DNA from: a virus
Direction: 5' to 3' (one strand)
IMG/VR virus record: IMGVR_UViG_3300020202_000112
Span: 1 to 45,034 of that record
DNA: 45,034 nt
Translations under genes and position numbers: made by a program
Part shown: one piece after another, positions 14,827 through 22,625 of the stretch
How positions within the stretch are numbered: the stretch's first letter is position 1
How the letters are laid out: each line of letters starts with the position of its first letter
Notes under the pieces: generated by a model
What the model was told of the DNA's origin: nothing
Databases searched by the model: none
The model's input: only the letters and a program-made list of their open reading frames with translations

Positions 14827-16878
14827 CTAGTTCGCGCTCACCTGCTGCTTTGAGGGCTTGGGCTTCTTCGCGTTGATGATGGTGGCCTGTGCTTGCGCAT
14901 TGGCCTTCATAGTCTCATTGCGGTTCTGGAACTGGGCGCGCTCTTGCTCTATCTGCATCTCGAAAACGAAACGCTCGCGCTGCATCTGCATCTCGGCGGC
15001 GGCTTCCTCACGCTTGAGCTGAAGGGCAAGCGCTGCCTTCTCACGCTCAATCTGCATGCTCTGCTGGGCTTCAACCTGTTTAAGCTGAAGCTCCTGTTCC
15101 TTAGCCATGGCCTGGATTTTCACCTTCTCCATTTCTGGATTGGGCGGGGGGCCTTGCTCGGCCTTCTGCTTCTGAATCTCCTTGTATTTCTCCATGAAGG
15201 ACTCAGGCAGCGGGCTGTATTCTAGGATGAGGCCCATTTCCTCCGGGCCAACACGATCGCCCACGATGGGGAGAAGCGTGTTCATCACGGCCCAAGTGGC
15301 TTCCTTTTGGTTGGGAGCGCTTGAGCCTTGGTCCACAATCACGTCATATTCGGCGACTTCTGGCGAGGCCCAGTTCTGTACGAAGGGCTGGTACTTGTCG
15401 CCCTCATCCGTGGTGATGCGAATAAGCCGGCCATCCTGCATGTAGTTCTGCATGAAGTAGAGCCAGCAGCGACCGGCCATCTTGCGATAGCGGCGCAGCG
15501 AGTCGAACAATGGGGCAAGCAGCGTGACTGCGCTTTGCTTGCGCTGGTATTCCAGGACGCCTGCCTGCTCGCGATCGGCCATGCCCAGCAGCTCTTGATT
15601 GACGCCGGACACGTCGCCGAAAGACTGGTTGGCATATTCCAGAAGCTTGTCGAGCCCCGCCGGCAGCTGCGAGACAGGCTTGGGCAAGAGTTTCGGATGC
15701 TGGCCCAATGTTCCGGGCTTAACCCATGTTATTGCGTCAGCCCGCGCCCAAGTGGCCTCGAATTTAGACACGTCATCAACCGCGTCTTTCTCCAGGATCA
15801 CACCGCCCTTGGCGTTGGAGTTGATGATATGCAGGATCTGGCTAAGCCATTTATTGGACCACTGCTGCGGGTCCATGAGCAGGCGCATAAGGCCGAACCA
15901 ATGGCCCTTGTTACGGTCCCTCATGCCGGTGATGCAGTGATAGGTGAAGCCCTTGCGATAGGGGGATTTCTCCTCCTTCACCATCTCAGAGCCAACCCAG
16001 AACTCGCGCTTATAGACGGTGCGCTTTTTCTTGGCATGGGGCGCACCCATTCCGATCAGCGCATCAAATTCCGCCTTGTTCTTGCTGTACTCCTCTTGGC
16101 TAAGCTCGATCTTCTGGTTGTTGAGCGGGTTAGCTATGATATGGACGGTTTCTTTCTCAGAGAACTGGTGCTCAATGACGGGAATGCTGCGATGGCTCTC
16201 ACCAGAGCTGCCGTCGCCACGATAGCGGTTCTTGTGGTCGATGCGCTTGGGGTCTTCGTCGCCTACTTCGTCATCGGCCCAGATGTCGTCCGAGATAAGC
16301 GAGCCGTCCCAGTCCGGGAAGATCGCCTTCACCTCGTCCCGGCTCATCCACTTCTTGCGGATGATGTAGCGGGCATCGGCCAGGTTGGGCTTCTTGCTGC
16401 TCGGGTCCCAGAGCATTTCAAAGGGATCAATTCGCTCGCGAATCAGATCATATTCCGGGTTCTGGTCGTCGCTCAGCCGGTCCTCAGTCCAGCCCATGCC
16501 GCAGATGCAAGTATCCCTGAAGGCGTCCGATTCCTCATATTCGGCATCGCAACCGTCGCGGAAGAAATTGGACGCATTGGTCAGAAGCTCATTGACCTTG
16601 GCATCGCCCTGAGTGCGCGGGATATAGCGGGTTTCCTGCCGGTTATTGACCTCATAGCCGATGACCGCGTCGATCAGAACCTTGGAGCGATTGAAGGTGA
16701 TGGGCGGCCTTAGCTGCTCCTCAAGTATTTGCCGGTCCTGCTCGTCCCATTGGTCATTGGCATAGAAGGCAAAGCATTTCTTGGCTTCCGAACGCCATGC
16801 AGATGCGTGAGTGCGCGCGGCTTGGTATCGGGCCCTGAGTCTTTCCAGCCCGCTATCAAGTTCAGTGTCTTCGGCCAT
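14827..16878 (-). CDS. Portal protein, P22 type
   Basis: A 683-residue product. The N-terminal region (AFYANDQWDEQDRQILEEQL; RPPITFNRSKVLIDAVIGYE) and the DPFEMLWDPSSKK motif are characteristic of P22-type portals, and the length fits. The C-terminal 130 residues form a long Gln/Glu/Lys coiled coil (MEKVKIQAMAKEQELQLKQV and onward), comparable to the barrel helix of this family. It is the DNA-entry ring of the head and sits between terminase and scaffold genes. The reverse strand contains a long open frame (15328-16713) that I regard as a shadow. Confidence 0.93.
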   Translation of the reverse strand: MAEDTELDSGLERLRARYQAARTHASAWRSEAKKCFAFYANDQWDEQDRQILEEQLRPPITFNRSKVLIDAVIGYEVNNRQETRYIPRTQGDAKVNELLTNASNFFRDGCDAEYEESDAFRDTCICGMGWTEDRLSDDQNPEYDLIRERIDPFEMLWDPSSKKPNLADARYIIRKKWMSRDEVKAIFPDWDGSLISDDIWADDEVGDEDPKRIDHKNRYRGDGSSGESHRSIPVIEHQFSEKETVHIIANPLNNQKIELSQEEYSKNKAEFDALIGMGAPHAKKKRTVYKREFWVGSEMVKEEKSPYRKGFTYHCITGMRDRNKGHWFGLMRLLMDPQQWSNKWLSQILHIINSNAKGGVILEKDAVDDVSKFEATWARADAITWVKPGTLGQHPKLLPKPVSQLPAGLDKLLEYANQSFGDVSGVNQELLGMADREQAGVLEYQRKQSAVTLLAPLFDSLRRYRKMAGRCWLYFMQNYMQDGRLIRITTDEGDKYQPFVQNWASPEVAEYDVIVDQGSSAPNQKEATWAVMNTLLPIVGDRVGPEEMGLILEYSPLPESFMEKYKEIQKQKAEQGPPPNPEMEKVKIQAMAKEQELQLKQVEAQQSMQIEREKAALALQLKREEAAAEMQMQRERFVFEMQIEQERAQFQNRNETMKANAQAQATIINAKKPKPSKQQVSAN

Positions 16879-17088
16879 TTACTTGCGCTTTTTAAACTCA
16901 ATGCCGATGAGCCTGATTTCTTCTGGGTACTGGAGAACAGCCCTCATCATGATGTGATTCTCCAGCAGCGCTGTGCGAATCGCCTCATACGCCTCACCAG
17001 AGACGTTGATGGTCATGTCATCTGTGCGGGCACCAACACGCTCAAGAGCGTACCTGAGATCAGCTACAGCCTTGATGAGTTCCATCAT
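16879..17088 (-). CDS. Small helical protein upstream of portal
   Basis: A 69-residue product, MMELIKAVADLRYALERVG at the start, with a basic tail (EFKKRK). The start at the ATGATG (17083-17088) is chosen because TAAGGAGCCCAAGA lies just before it. An upstream in-frame ATG at 17145 falls inside a duplicated piece of the terminase 3' end and is unlikely to be used. The stop lies directly before the portal ATG. Function unknown. Confidence 0.68.
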   Translation of the reverse strand: MMELIKAVADLRYALERVGARTDDMTINVSGEAYEAIRTALLENHIMMRAVLQYPEEIRLIGIEFKKRK

Positions 17089-17101
17089 TCTTGGGCTCCT
17101 T

Positions 17102-17148
17102 ATGCGCTCATGTATGATCCGACGCGATGCTGTCTGTCGCGCCATCTG
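17102..17148. repeat. 47-bp exact repeat, copy 1 (relic of terminase 3' end)
   Basis: Identical to 17351-17397. In the frame of terminase this copy would also encode the C-terminal residues ending SYMSA, then TAA. It is separated from the real terminase end by one small gene, so it marks a duplication or recombination junction. Confidence 0.93.
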
Positions 17149-17352
17149 TCACTTCCAGACCTTTATTTGTGGCTCTTTGCCCTTCTCAGCGGCATAAAGC
17201 CTGCCGTCTGGCAGTTCCCAAGCATCAATCGTTGCGGTGTCTAGCTCTGGCCGCCGCAGCCACGCCAACTGATGGGGCCGACAGTCGATGATTGTTGGCT
17301 CTTCCCATTTGGTTGGGTCCAGCATCTTTGACCAAGAAACCGTTGCCATCAT
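17149..17352 (-). CDS. Small protein inserted after terminase
   Basis: A 67-residue product (MMATVSWSKMLDPTKWEEPT at the start, IKVWK at the end), Trp-rich. The start ATG overlaps the terminase stop as ATGA, which I prefer over an upstream in-frame ATG that lies within terminase. The gene is flanked on both sides by the 47-bp repeat and ends at the edge of copy 1, so it appears to be a mobile or recombined cassette. Function unknown. Confidence 0.65.
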   Translation of the reverse strand: MMATVSWSKMLDPTKWEEPTIIDCRPHQLAWLRRPELDTATIDAWELPDGRLYAAEKGKEPQIKVWK

Positions 17353-18665
17353 GCGCTCATGTATGATCCGACGCGATGCTGTCTGTCGCGCCATCTGCGT
17401 CCGCTGTAGCGGGGAATATCGGGCGGTATTGCTGCTTCGGGCTCTATGCCCATAGCGAGATAGCGAAATGCATCCGCGTCATGGGAAGCCCAGTCATGCA
17501 GAGGCGTCGGCTTGAAGGTCCGCTTGTTCTCGTCGTATTCGCGGCGATACTGCTTCAGAGCCTCCAAGCCGCCCTTGCACGGTTCCTTATTGAATCGGCA
17601 AGTCGGTAGTATGATGCGAACCGCGTTGATGCCGTCCTGCACGGGAACAGGAGGAAGAACCTTCCAGTCCCAGTTCGGCGCCATTGTGCGCAGCGAATCT
17701 AACCTGTTCCTTGCGTTTACCCAGCCATCAGCCCGGTTCACGTCGTGCGGCAGAATATGGGTGGCGTAGGTGTAAGGCTTGCTCTTGAGCACTCCGACAT
17801 AATGGGAGGCTTCCTGGCCGCGGGTAGCGTAATGGTCGATGATGTTCAGCCAGCCCGCATGCCGCTGGGCGAACCAGATTGAGGTCTCATCCTTTGTCGT
17901 GCCAATGTCCCAGCCGGTGAAGACTGGAAGGCTCGGATTGTGCGGAAATGACCCTATTCTCCCGTCACGCTCTGCCGTTTCCAGCAAGAGGCCGTAATAG
18001 GCACCTTCGATAGCGGCTTCAAAGCTGCATTCATATTCCTGCGCATATTGCGCCTCGCTCATGAGCTTCTGAGCGCTGAGCAATTCTTCGGGGGCGACGA
18101 GCTGAGTTTCAGAAGCCCTGAGCATGAGTGCAAACCACTCAGGGTCCGTCTTGGCTTGCTCGTAAATGTCGTAAAACTCGTTATGCCCCTTCGGCGTCCC
18201 GATGATGGTTAGCTTGCCTTGACGATCTGAAAGTGCTGGTCGGATAACTTCGGGTAGGAACCTTGGCCGCATGTCTGCGTATTCGTCCAACACGCAGTCG
18301 TCCAAGTAGATGCCTCTGAGCGCGTCCGGGTTATCAGCGCCGTAAAGTCGAAAACGTCCCCCGTTAGGAAAGTCGATTCTAAGCTCTGACTCGTTTGCGG
18401 TAGCCCCCGGAACTGCCAAGCCGTATTCTTTGGCATACGACCAGGCGACATCTTTAGCCTGCTTATGCAGTGGAGCGATGTAAGCCGTTCGCGGATTAGG
18501 GCGCGGGCAACTGAGAGCCGATCGGATCTGCTCATTGACTGTCGCTACCGTCTTCCCTGCCCTGCGATGGGCTACAATGACGCGCCAGCGCTTCTCCGTT
18601 TCATGATACCCAAGGAACTGCCGGCGAGGAGCGTAAGGAATTACGACTCGCTGGGTTTCAGCCAT
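17349..18665 (-). CDS. terL: Terminase large subunit
   Basis: A 438-residue product. Walker A is in VAHRRAGKT (residues 31-39), Walker B in CVLDEYADM with D127/E128, and a coupling motif in IIGTPKG (about 154-160). The nuclease half has GWDIGTTKDETS with D253 and a late acidic site HDADAFRYL. All parts of a packaging ATPase and headful or site nuclease are present. It is preceded by the small terminase gene, overlapping by 25 nt. The last codons are duplicated downstream (47-bp repeat). Confidence 0.95.
   Translation of the reverse strand: MAETQRVVIPYAPRRQFLGYHETEKRWRVIVAHRRAGKTVATVNEQIRSALSCPRPNPRTAYIAPLHKQAKDVAWSYAKEYGLAVPGATANESELRIDFPNGGRFRLYGADNPDALRGIYLDDCVLDEYADMRPRFLPEVIRPALSDRQGKLTIIGTPKGHNEFYDIYEQAKTDPEWFALMLRASETQLVAPEELLSAQKLMSEAQYAQEYECSFEAAIEGAYYGLLLETAERDGRIGSFPHNPSLPVFTGWDIGTTKDETSIWFAQRHAGWLNIIDHYATRGQEASHYVGVLKSKPYTYATHILPHDVNRADGWVNARNRLDSLRTMAPNWDWKVLPPVPVQDGINAVRIILPTCRFNKEPCKGGLEALKQYRREYDENKRTFKPTPLHDWASHDADAFRYLAMGIEPEAAIPPDIPRYSGRRWRDRQHRVGSYMSA
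17351..17397. repeat. 47-bp exact repeat, copy 2 (functional terminase 3' end)
   Basis: This copy encodes the last residues of the large terminase. With copy 1 it flanks a small gene, so homologous recombination between the copies would delete exactly one 249-bp unit and leave the terminase intact. Confidence 0.93.
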
Positions 18666-18922
18666 TCAAAGGTGACTTTCAATGGGCGCTCAGGATCAGA
18701 GCCGAGATTGACGTCCTTTGGCACCAAATCCGCCACGATCTTCATGTAGGTTTCGGGCTTGGTGGCGCGCACCGTTTGGATGACCGTCTCGCCATTGGCC
18801 TCGAAATCACTCGCAAGGGCCTTCAAGAAGTCTTCGGCTATCTTGTTCTTGGAGCCAGGTGGCCGGCCAGGACCACCGTTATTTCCCGTTAGAAAACGGC
18901 CCTTGTCGTCTTTCGCTGGCAT
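18641..18922 (-). CDS. terS: Terminase small subunit, DUF5681 type
   Basis: A 93-residue product with the DUF5681 start (GRFLTGNNGGPGRPPGSKNK) and a helical body (IAEDFLKALASDFEANGETV). Proteins of this family lie next to large terminases and probably bind the packaging site. The ATG at 18922 shares a base with the upstream stop (TGATG). A GTG one codon earlier is possible. It overlaps the large subunit gene by 25 nt. Confidence 0.8.
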   Translation of the reverse strand: MPAKDDKGRFLTGNNGGPGRPPGSKNKIAEDFLKALASDFEANGETVIQTVRATKPETYMKIVADLVPKDVNLGSDPERPLKVTFEWLKPSES

Positions 18923-19086
18923 CACTTCCCGTGCGAGCTTTTCGGATCGCCCTCGCGACGGGTGCCGCTCTTTTTGCCATCGGAATAGCCGACCTTGATG
19001 GAAGGCGCGGCTGTCTTGGAGGTGGAATTGCCAATTGAGTACTTAGTGGACATGCCGCCCTTGTTGCCGGCTGAATAACCAGTCAT
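18922..19086 (-). CDS. Short leader gene of the late operon
   Basis: A 54-residue, Gly/Ser/Lys-rich, basic product (MTGYSAGNKGGMSTKYSIGN at the start) preceded by AAAGGAACC. It is the first gene after the leader terminator and is coupled to the small terminase gene (TGATG). Low complexity makes a folded domain unlikely. It may bind DNA or be packaged. Not recognised. Confidence 0.6.
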   Translation of the reverse strand: MTGYSAGNKGGMSTKYSIGNSTSKTAAPSIKVGYSDGKKSGTRREGDPKSSHGK

Positions 19087-19108
19087 ATGCAGGTTCCTTT
19101 ATGTCATG

Positions 19109-19140
19109 AAAAAACCCGGCAGCCGTGGGCGGGCTCCGGG
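19109..19140 (-). terminator. Leader terminator in front of the late operon
   Basis: On the minus strand CCCGG-AGCC, a 7-nt loop, GGCT-G-CCGGG form a stem with one bulged G, followed directly by TTTTTT. It sits about 20 bp downstream of the predicted start of transcription from the promoter at 19164-19192 and before the first late gene. That is the arrangement of a late promoter controlled by antitermination. Confidence 0.8.
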
Positions 19141-19163
19141 CGGAAAATCGGTAACTGCATTAC

Positions 19164-19192
19164 GACATACCCTAACCCGGTTTAGGTGTCAA
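19164..19192 (-). promoter_or_regulatory. Predicted late promoter with palindromic operator in the spacer
   Basis: The minus strand has a perfect -35 (TTGACA, 19187-19192), a 17-bp spacer and a weak -10 (TATGTC, 19164-19169). The spacer contains the near-palindrome CCTAAACCGGGTTAGG (19171-19186), 7 of 8 half-site positions matching. The operator fills the spacer, so a bound regulator would block or remodel polymerase here. A weak -10 with a strong -35 fits an activated promoter. Confidence 0.62.
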
Positions 19193-19197
19193 GGGGG

Positions 19198-19467
19198 TCA
19201 GCCGAATATCTGTTTAAACAGGCTAACTTGCTCAAACGGAGCTGAGTGCGTTACGGCGCTGAGCGGGTCATCTGGCCTAGGTGGGCCGCCTGAAGCGTCG
19301 TCCATTTCCTTCTGAAGCTCGTAATATCGCTTTCTGGCCTTGTAGAAGGCAATATCAGCGGCTTCCTGTTCTTCCCGCGTTCGGCCATGTGCGTTTGCGG
19401 CCGCCAAGTTCATGTAGTACGCCTTGGCTGCCGCAAGCTCTGGCGCGATTTGTTCAATGGTCCTCAT
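19198..19467 (-). CDS. Small protein before the late promoter
   Basis: An 89-residue, helical, charged product (MRTIEQIAPELAAAKAYYMN at the start). Its ATG overlaps the upstream stop as ATGA. It is the last gene before the predicted late promoter. There is no recognisable domain. Confidence 0.68.
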   Translation of the reverse strand: MRTIEQIAPELAAAKAYYMNLAAANAHGRTREEQEAADIAFYKARKRYYELQKEMDDASGGPPRPDDPLSAVTHSAPFEQVSLFKQIFG

Positions 19468-20060
19468 GCTGCTCTCCTCTCCGCCACATGTGGCATCTTA
19501 TCATAAATCCGATTCAGGCCCTCTCGCAAAACGCCCATCTCTGCCGGGGTGAGCGGGAATAGCGTCTCGTCGCGCTCGCAGACGCACACCTGCCAGACGA
19601 TCTCAAGGGCGCTCGGCATCTTGCATTTGACGAGCTGGTAGTTGATGCGATCCACCTCTTTGAGGGCGTCCAGGTAGAGATAGGCCTTGGCTTGGCCGAT
19701 GACAGGCTTGTCTCCGCCCCTGCCCCGAACACGGTTCGGATCAAGAGCGACCGGCGTCGGGCTTCCCAGCCCCGCTGAGAGCATGAATACCCGCATGGTC
19801 TCTGCGAAGTCGTTGCCAGCCATCAGGAAGTGCATGGCCTGCTGTTTGTTGGCCCCCTTGTAATCGGGCACCAGAGAGCGGATGAGGCGCCCCAAGGTGT
19901 ATCCCGCCTCCGTATGCTTGGCCTCGCCCTCGCTGACGCCGAACACCCGCTGGCGGGCTTCCAAGGCCACCTTGCGGGGATCTTCCTCCTTCTGGGGCTG
20001 TCGCTTGCGCCCATTGGGGTAGCGATTGCCGCCAGATTTGCGCCGTCCCGCTTTAGACAT
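19464..20060 (-). CDS. Basic helical protein, candidate late regulator
   Basis: A 198-residue product. The first 30 residues are strongly basic (MSKAGRRKSGGNRYPNGRKR), followed by helices with Lys/Arg/Glu and the pattern VCVCERDETLFPLTPAEMGV and a C-terminal LNRIYDKMP. No catalytic motif is visible. Phages with this gene order carry similar proteins just upstream of terminase. Because it is encoded immediately before a promoter-terminator leader of the late operon, it is a good candidate for an antiterminator or late activator, but this is inference from position. Confidence 0.6.
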   Translation of the reverse strand: MSKAGRRKSGGNRYPNGRKRQPQKEEDPRKVALEARQRVFGVSEGEAKHTEAGYTLGRLIRSLVPDYKGANKQQAMHFLMAGNDFAETMRVFMLSAGLGSPTPVALDPNRVRGRGGDKPVIGQAKAYLYLDALKEVDRINYQLVKCKMPSALEIVWQVCVCERDETLFPLTPAEMGVLREGLNRIYDKMPHVAERRAA

Positions 20061-20062
20061 GG

Positions 20063-20302
20063 CTATTTTCCTTCTTGCGAAATTGGAGGCTCAGGAAGGG
20101 GCATCCAGTGGGTCACGCCAAAGCATGGAAATGATTTATGGGTCCATGCCTCGTAAACACCACCCGCATTGTCAAACTCGCCCCAATAACCAGAGAAAAC
20201 GTGGCGCTCATCGTCAAGCAGAAGGACGACCCCCCACTTCGGCGCAGTCTCTATCGGTTGCCACACACCTAGTCTTGGGCTAGGGAAATCATCTCCGATC
20301 AT
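20063..20302 (-). CDS. DUF551-like small protein
   Basis: A 79-residue product with the two hallmarks of this group: WQPIETAPKWG near the start and THWMPLPEPP at the end. It is one of four such genes in the window. The function of the family is not known to me. The start overlaps the previous stop by 4 nt. Confidence 0.78.
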   Translation of the reverse strand: MIGDDFPSPRLGVWQPIETAPKWGVVLLLDDERHVFSGYWGEFDNAGGVYEAWTHKSFPCFGVTHWMPLPEPPISQEGK

Positions 20303-20550
20303 TGGGGGTGTCCTTCAAAATAGGCGCGAATCGCTTTTGCTGCGGCCTCTTCGGCGCGTAATTCTTCAATGGTTCCGCCATCGACATACTTGCCAAACGC
20401 TAGGCAGTTGATGACCGAGGAGTACCGCAGGGCCGCCTCCCGACCGAGCGTTTTGCGACCGAGACACCACGAGCACTTGGTGTTGTTAAGGCCTAAGAAC
20501 GTGCCCCGCCCCCTACATGACGGGCATTTGATCCTGCGACGGGACTTCAT
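20299..20550 (-). CDS. Small DnaJ-type zinc-finger protein
   Basis: An 83-residue product with CPSCRGRGTF and CSWCLGRKTL near the N-terminus, two CxxC-type knuckles like those of the DnaJ cysteine-rich region, followed by an acidic helical tail. It is coupled on both sides by ATGA overlaps. Two related genes occur on the plus strand. Confidence 0.7.
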   Translation of the reverse strand: MKSRRRIKCPSCRGRGTFLGLNNTKCSWCLGRKTLGREAALRYSSVINCLAFGKYVDGGTIEELRAEEAAAKAIRAYFEGHPQ

Positions 20551-20846
20551 TTGCCATCCTTCTCCTGAGAGACGAGAGAGCTGATGGCGGTGGCAATATG
20601 CCGAGCAACGAACTCACCGTCAAAGTCGTTTTCTTCCCAGCATTGATCCCGGCGATCACTCGCCACCTTCGCGCAAGCTTGAACTACATCTGGCAGGATG
20701 GCTTGGAGACAGGCGCGGGTGTGGTTGCGATAGTTGTCCTTAGTAAGGATGGATGCGTCTTGGTCCCAACAAGGAGGGTTCTTGAACTGTGATTCAAACA
20801 GCGCCCTAGCGCCCTTCTCGATAAGATCGTCTGTGAGGAGGGTCAT
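20547..20846 (-). CDS. Hypothetical phage protein
   Basis: A 99-residue product, MTLLTDDLIEKGARALFESQ at the start, with a helical pattern. The start is coupled to the upstream stop (ATGA). Sequence style resembles short phage proteins of the early region. No domain recognised. Confidence 0.68.
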   Translation of the reverse strand: MTLLTDDLIEKGARALFESQFKNPPCWDQDASILTKDNYRNHTRACLQAILPDVVQACAKVASDRRDQCWEENDFDGEFVARHIATAISSLVSQEKDGK

Positions 20847-21088
20847 GCAGAGTCCCCGCCTAAAGAGCGGATCAACTCAGCGGCTCTTCGGCCGGCTTGC
20901 TCGCGGTCCTTCTCCTCTTGCCCATTCTTGTCGTACCACTTGGCAATACCCCTAAAGCCTATACGAAAATCCTCCGGGAGGTCGCGCCAATCGGGAGCCT
21001 CCATAAACCCTTGGCAGAGATAGAAGTGCACCATGATGTCCATCGCCTTGGCATTGAGCGGGTCCTTCATGTCGAGAGTGTCACTCAT
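20843..21088 (-). CDS. Hypothetical phage protein
   Basis: An 81-residue, acidic product with several Trp/Phe residues (YLCQGFMEAPDWRDLPEDFR). It is coupled to the next gene by ATGA. No known domain recognised. Confidence 0.65.
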   Translation of the reverse strand: MSDTLDMKDPLNAKAMDIMVHFYLCQGFMEAPDWRDLPEDFRIGFRGIAKWYDKNGQEEKDREQAGRRAAELIRSLGGDSA

Positions 21089-21115
21089 CTTTTCTTCCTC
21101 CTTGAGGATTGCGGG

Positions 21116-21655
21116 TTAGGCGGCTTGGGATGGCTCTAGGACACGCGCTCGCACTGGTTTCTTCGCCGGCCAGATAGACGTTGCCGGCCTAACAATTGGC
21201 TTCCCGAGCAGCTTGCGAATGTATGCCTTGACCTGCGGCGTCGGCCGGAACCATTCGCCGTGAATGCTCCAGGGCGTCAGGTCATGCTTGACCTTCAGCT
21301 CCAATTCGTAGCCACCGCTGACAGTCCCGAGCGTTTTGATGATGTGCGGGCAGTTGAGCTGAATCTGGTTCATCCGCTGGCGCATGTTTGAGAAAACCAC
21401 GCCAACCTTGATCGGGCCATCGGGCACACACTGGACGAAATAAACCCGAGCCTCATGTCCGCGCTGGCGAAGATCGGAGACCTTCACGGCCCCGCTGGAA
21501 ATCGTCTCAATGCGCTTCGCCAGTTCCGGCCCGGCAAGCTGATAGCCCTGCTCAATGCGCGACACACTGCCGGCGCTCGTGCCTAGTATTTTCGCCAGCT
21601 CACGGTGCGAGCAATTGCAACGCAAACGCCAAGCCTTCAAAGGGTGTTCGGTCAT
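21116..21655 (-). CDS. HTH-XRE / GIY-YIG-like fusion protein
   Basis: A 179-residue product. Residues about 5-58 form an XRE helix-turn-helix (HRELAKILGTSAGSVSRIEQ). Residues about 70-155 resemble a GIY-YIG nuclease of the T5orf172/MUG113 kind: VYFVQCVPDGPIKVGVVFSN, then an Arg-rich helix and a terminal GEWFRPTPQ. Here the canonical tyrosines are VYF and KVG, a pattern also seen in that subgroup. The C-terminus is basic. The fusion could tether a nuclease-like fold to an operator, either as a regulator or as a targeted endonuclease. It follows the DUF1376 gene in the same operon. Confidence 0.72.
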   Translation of the reverse strand: MTEHPLKAWRLRCNCSHRELAKILGTSAGSVSRIEQGYQLAGPELAKRIETISSGAVKVSDLRQRGHEARVYFVQCVPDGPIKVGVVFSNMRQRMNQIQLNCPHIIKTLGTVSGGYELELKVKHDLTPWSIHGEWFRPTPQVKAYIRKLLGKPIVRPATSIWPAKKPVRARVLEPSQAA

Positions 21656-21657
21656 GC

Positions 21658-22173
21658 CTAACCTCTCGCCTTCATCAAGGGGGTTTCCAGCAGGTGCGTC
21701 ACGTCTCGTTCCTCGGCAACCTGTAGGGAAGAAGGTTTATTCTTATTTGTGACTATGGCATCGTGCGGCGCTGCTCTGGGCATGCTTGGTGCATGCGTGT
21801 TGCTCGCTTGAAGCAAGCGCCTTTTACCCCACAACTCATTTGCCGCCTTCCGAGCCTTCTCAGTCTGTCGAGCACTGTTCTCGACTGCGATATTCATCTC
21901 GACCTGGAGCCGCTTCTGGGTGATGAGGCGCTGCCCTTCTGAGCCATAGATGGTCAGATATGGCGATAGGGCCTCCTTGTAGCGCAACCAATTGCGGCGG
22001 CTTACGCCAAGACGTCGGGCGTTCTTAGCGTCGTCGTCGGGCAGCGTCCCGCCCGCCTGCCACATGTGCAGAAGCACGAGCAGATATGCGCCGTGCTCTT
22101 CCACGGACAGATCCGACGTGTCCTTGAGATAGTCGCCGGGCCAGAAGCGCATGAATGGAAGGGCCTTGCTCAC
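21658..22173 (-). CDS. DUF1376 protein, probable replication-associated
   Basis: A 171-residue product with the signature FWPGDYLKDTSDLSVEEHGA followed by YLLVLLHMW, diagnostic of DUF1376 (YdaU-like). Members occur at the position of replication-initiator genes in temperate phages. There is a winged-helix-type stretch (NARRLGVSRRNWLRYKEALS), and the C-terminal 45 residues are low-complexity. It is the only candidate replication protein here. Confidence 0.82.
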   Translation of the reverse strand: MSKALPFMRFWPGDYLKDTSDLSVEEHGAYLLVLLHMWQAGGTLPDDDAKNARRLGVSRRNWLRYKEALSPYLTIYGSEGQRLITQKRLQVEMNIAVENSARQTEKARKAANELWGKRRLLQASNTHAPSMPRAAPHDAIVTNKNKPSSLQVAEERDVTHLLETPLMKARG

Positions 22174-22625
22174 TGGAACGGAACCTCATACTTGGTGCGC
22201 TTCATTCCCCGGGGCAGATAGGCTCTGACCGCATGACCCTCGCAGTAAGGAGAGCCGTCGCCTGGCGTCCTGTTGCAAAAACGATGTGGCCCTTCTTGCG
22301 TGACTGGCCATTTACAGCCCGTACGCTCATCGAAGGGAACAGAGCCTTCCAGGGTATCTGCAAGCGGCTTAGGCTTTGGCCTCGAATAGACGAGCTTGAT
22401 TATCCGCTCTCTCGGCCGGCGTGACGGTATGCGGGTGCCTTTCGGGCGCTCATGCTCCTTGAGATTGATGCCCTTCTGTCTCAGCCTGTGGGCACGGCCT
22501 ATGACCGAATTGCGCGTAACAGTGCCGCCGATTGCCGCCGCAATAGTGCTCGCTGACTTACCCTCTTCCCATAGCTTGATGAGTGTTGCGTCCTGATCGA
22601 CAGTCCATGAGAGCTTGGCCATCAT
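22170..22625 (-). CDS. gcrA: GcrA-family cell-cycle transcription regulator
   Basis: A 151-residue product. It has the GcrA N-terminal DNA-binding pattern (LSWTVDQDATLIKLWEEGKS, then VTRNSVIGRAHRL) and the C-terminal sigma-binding-type Cys motif (GCKWPVTQ, FCNRTPGDGSPYCEGH). In Caulobacter, GcrA binds sigma-70 and responds to methylated GANTC sites to drive S-phase genes. The phage copy is complete and coupled by ATGA to its neighbours. It sits in an operon with an adenine methyltransferase-like gene, which fits a role in adjusting host cell-cycle transcription or linking phage transcription to methylation. Confidence 0.88.
   Translation of the reverse strand: MMAKLSWTVDQDATLIKLWEEGKSASTIAAAIGGTVTRNSVIGRAHRLRQKGINLKEHERPKGTRIPSRRPRERIIKLVYSRPKPKPLADTLEGSVPFDERTGCKWPVTQEGPHRFCNRTPGDGSPYCEGHAVRAYLPRGMKRTKYEVPFQ

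Noticed and set aside
15328-16713. 461-residue plus-strand open frame across the portal gene
   Set aside because: It lies antisense to a clearly recognised portal, has no convincing ribosome site and no domain, and high-GC codon bias explains the lack of stops.
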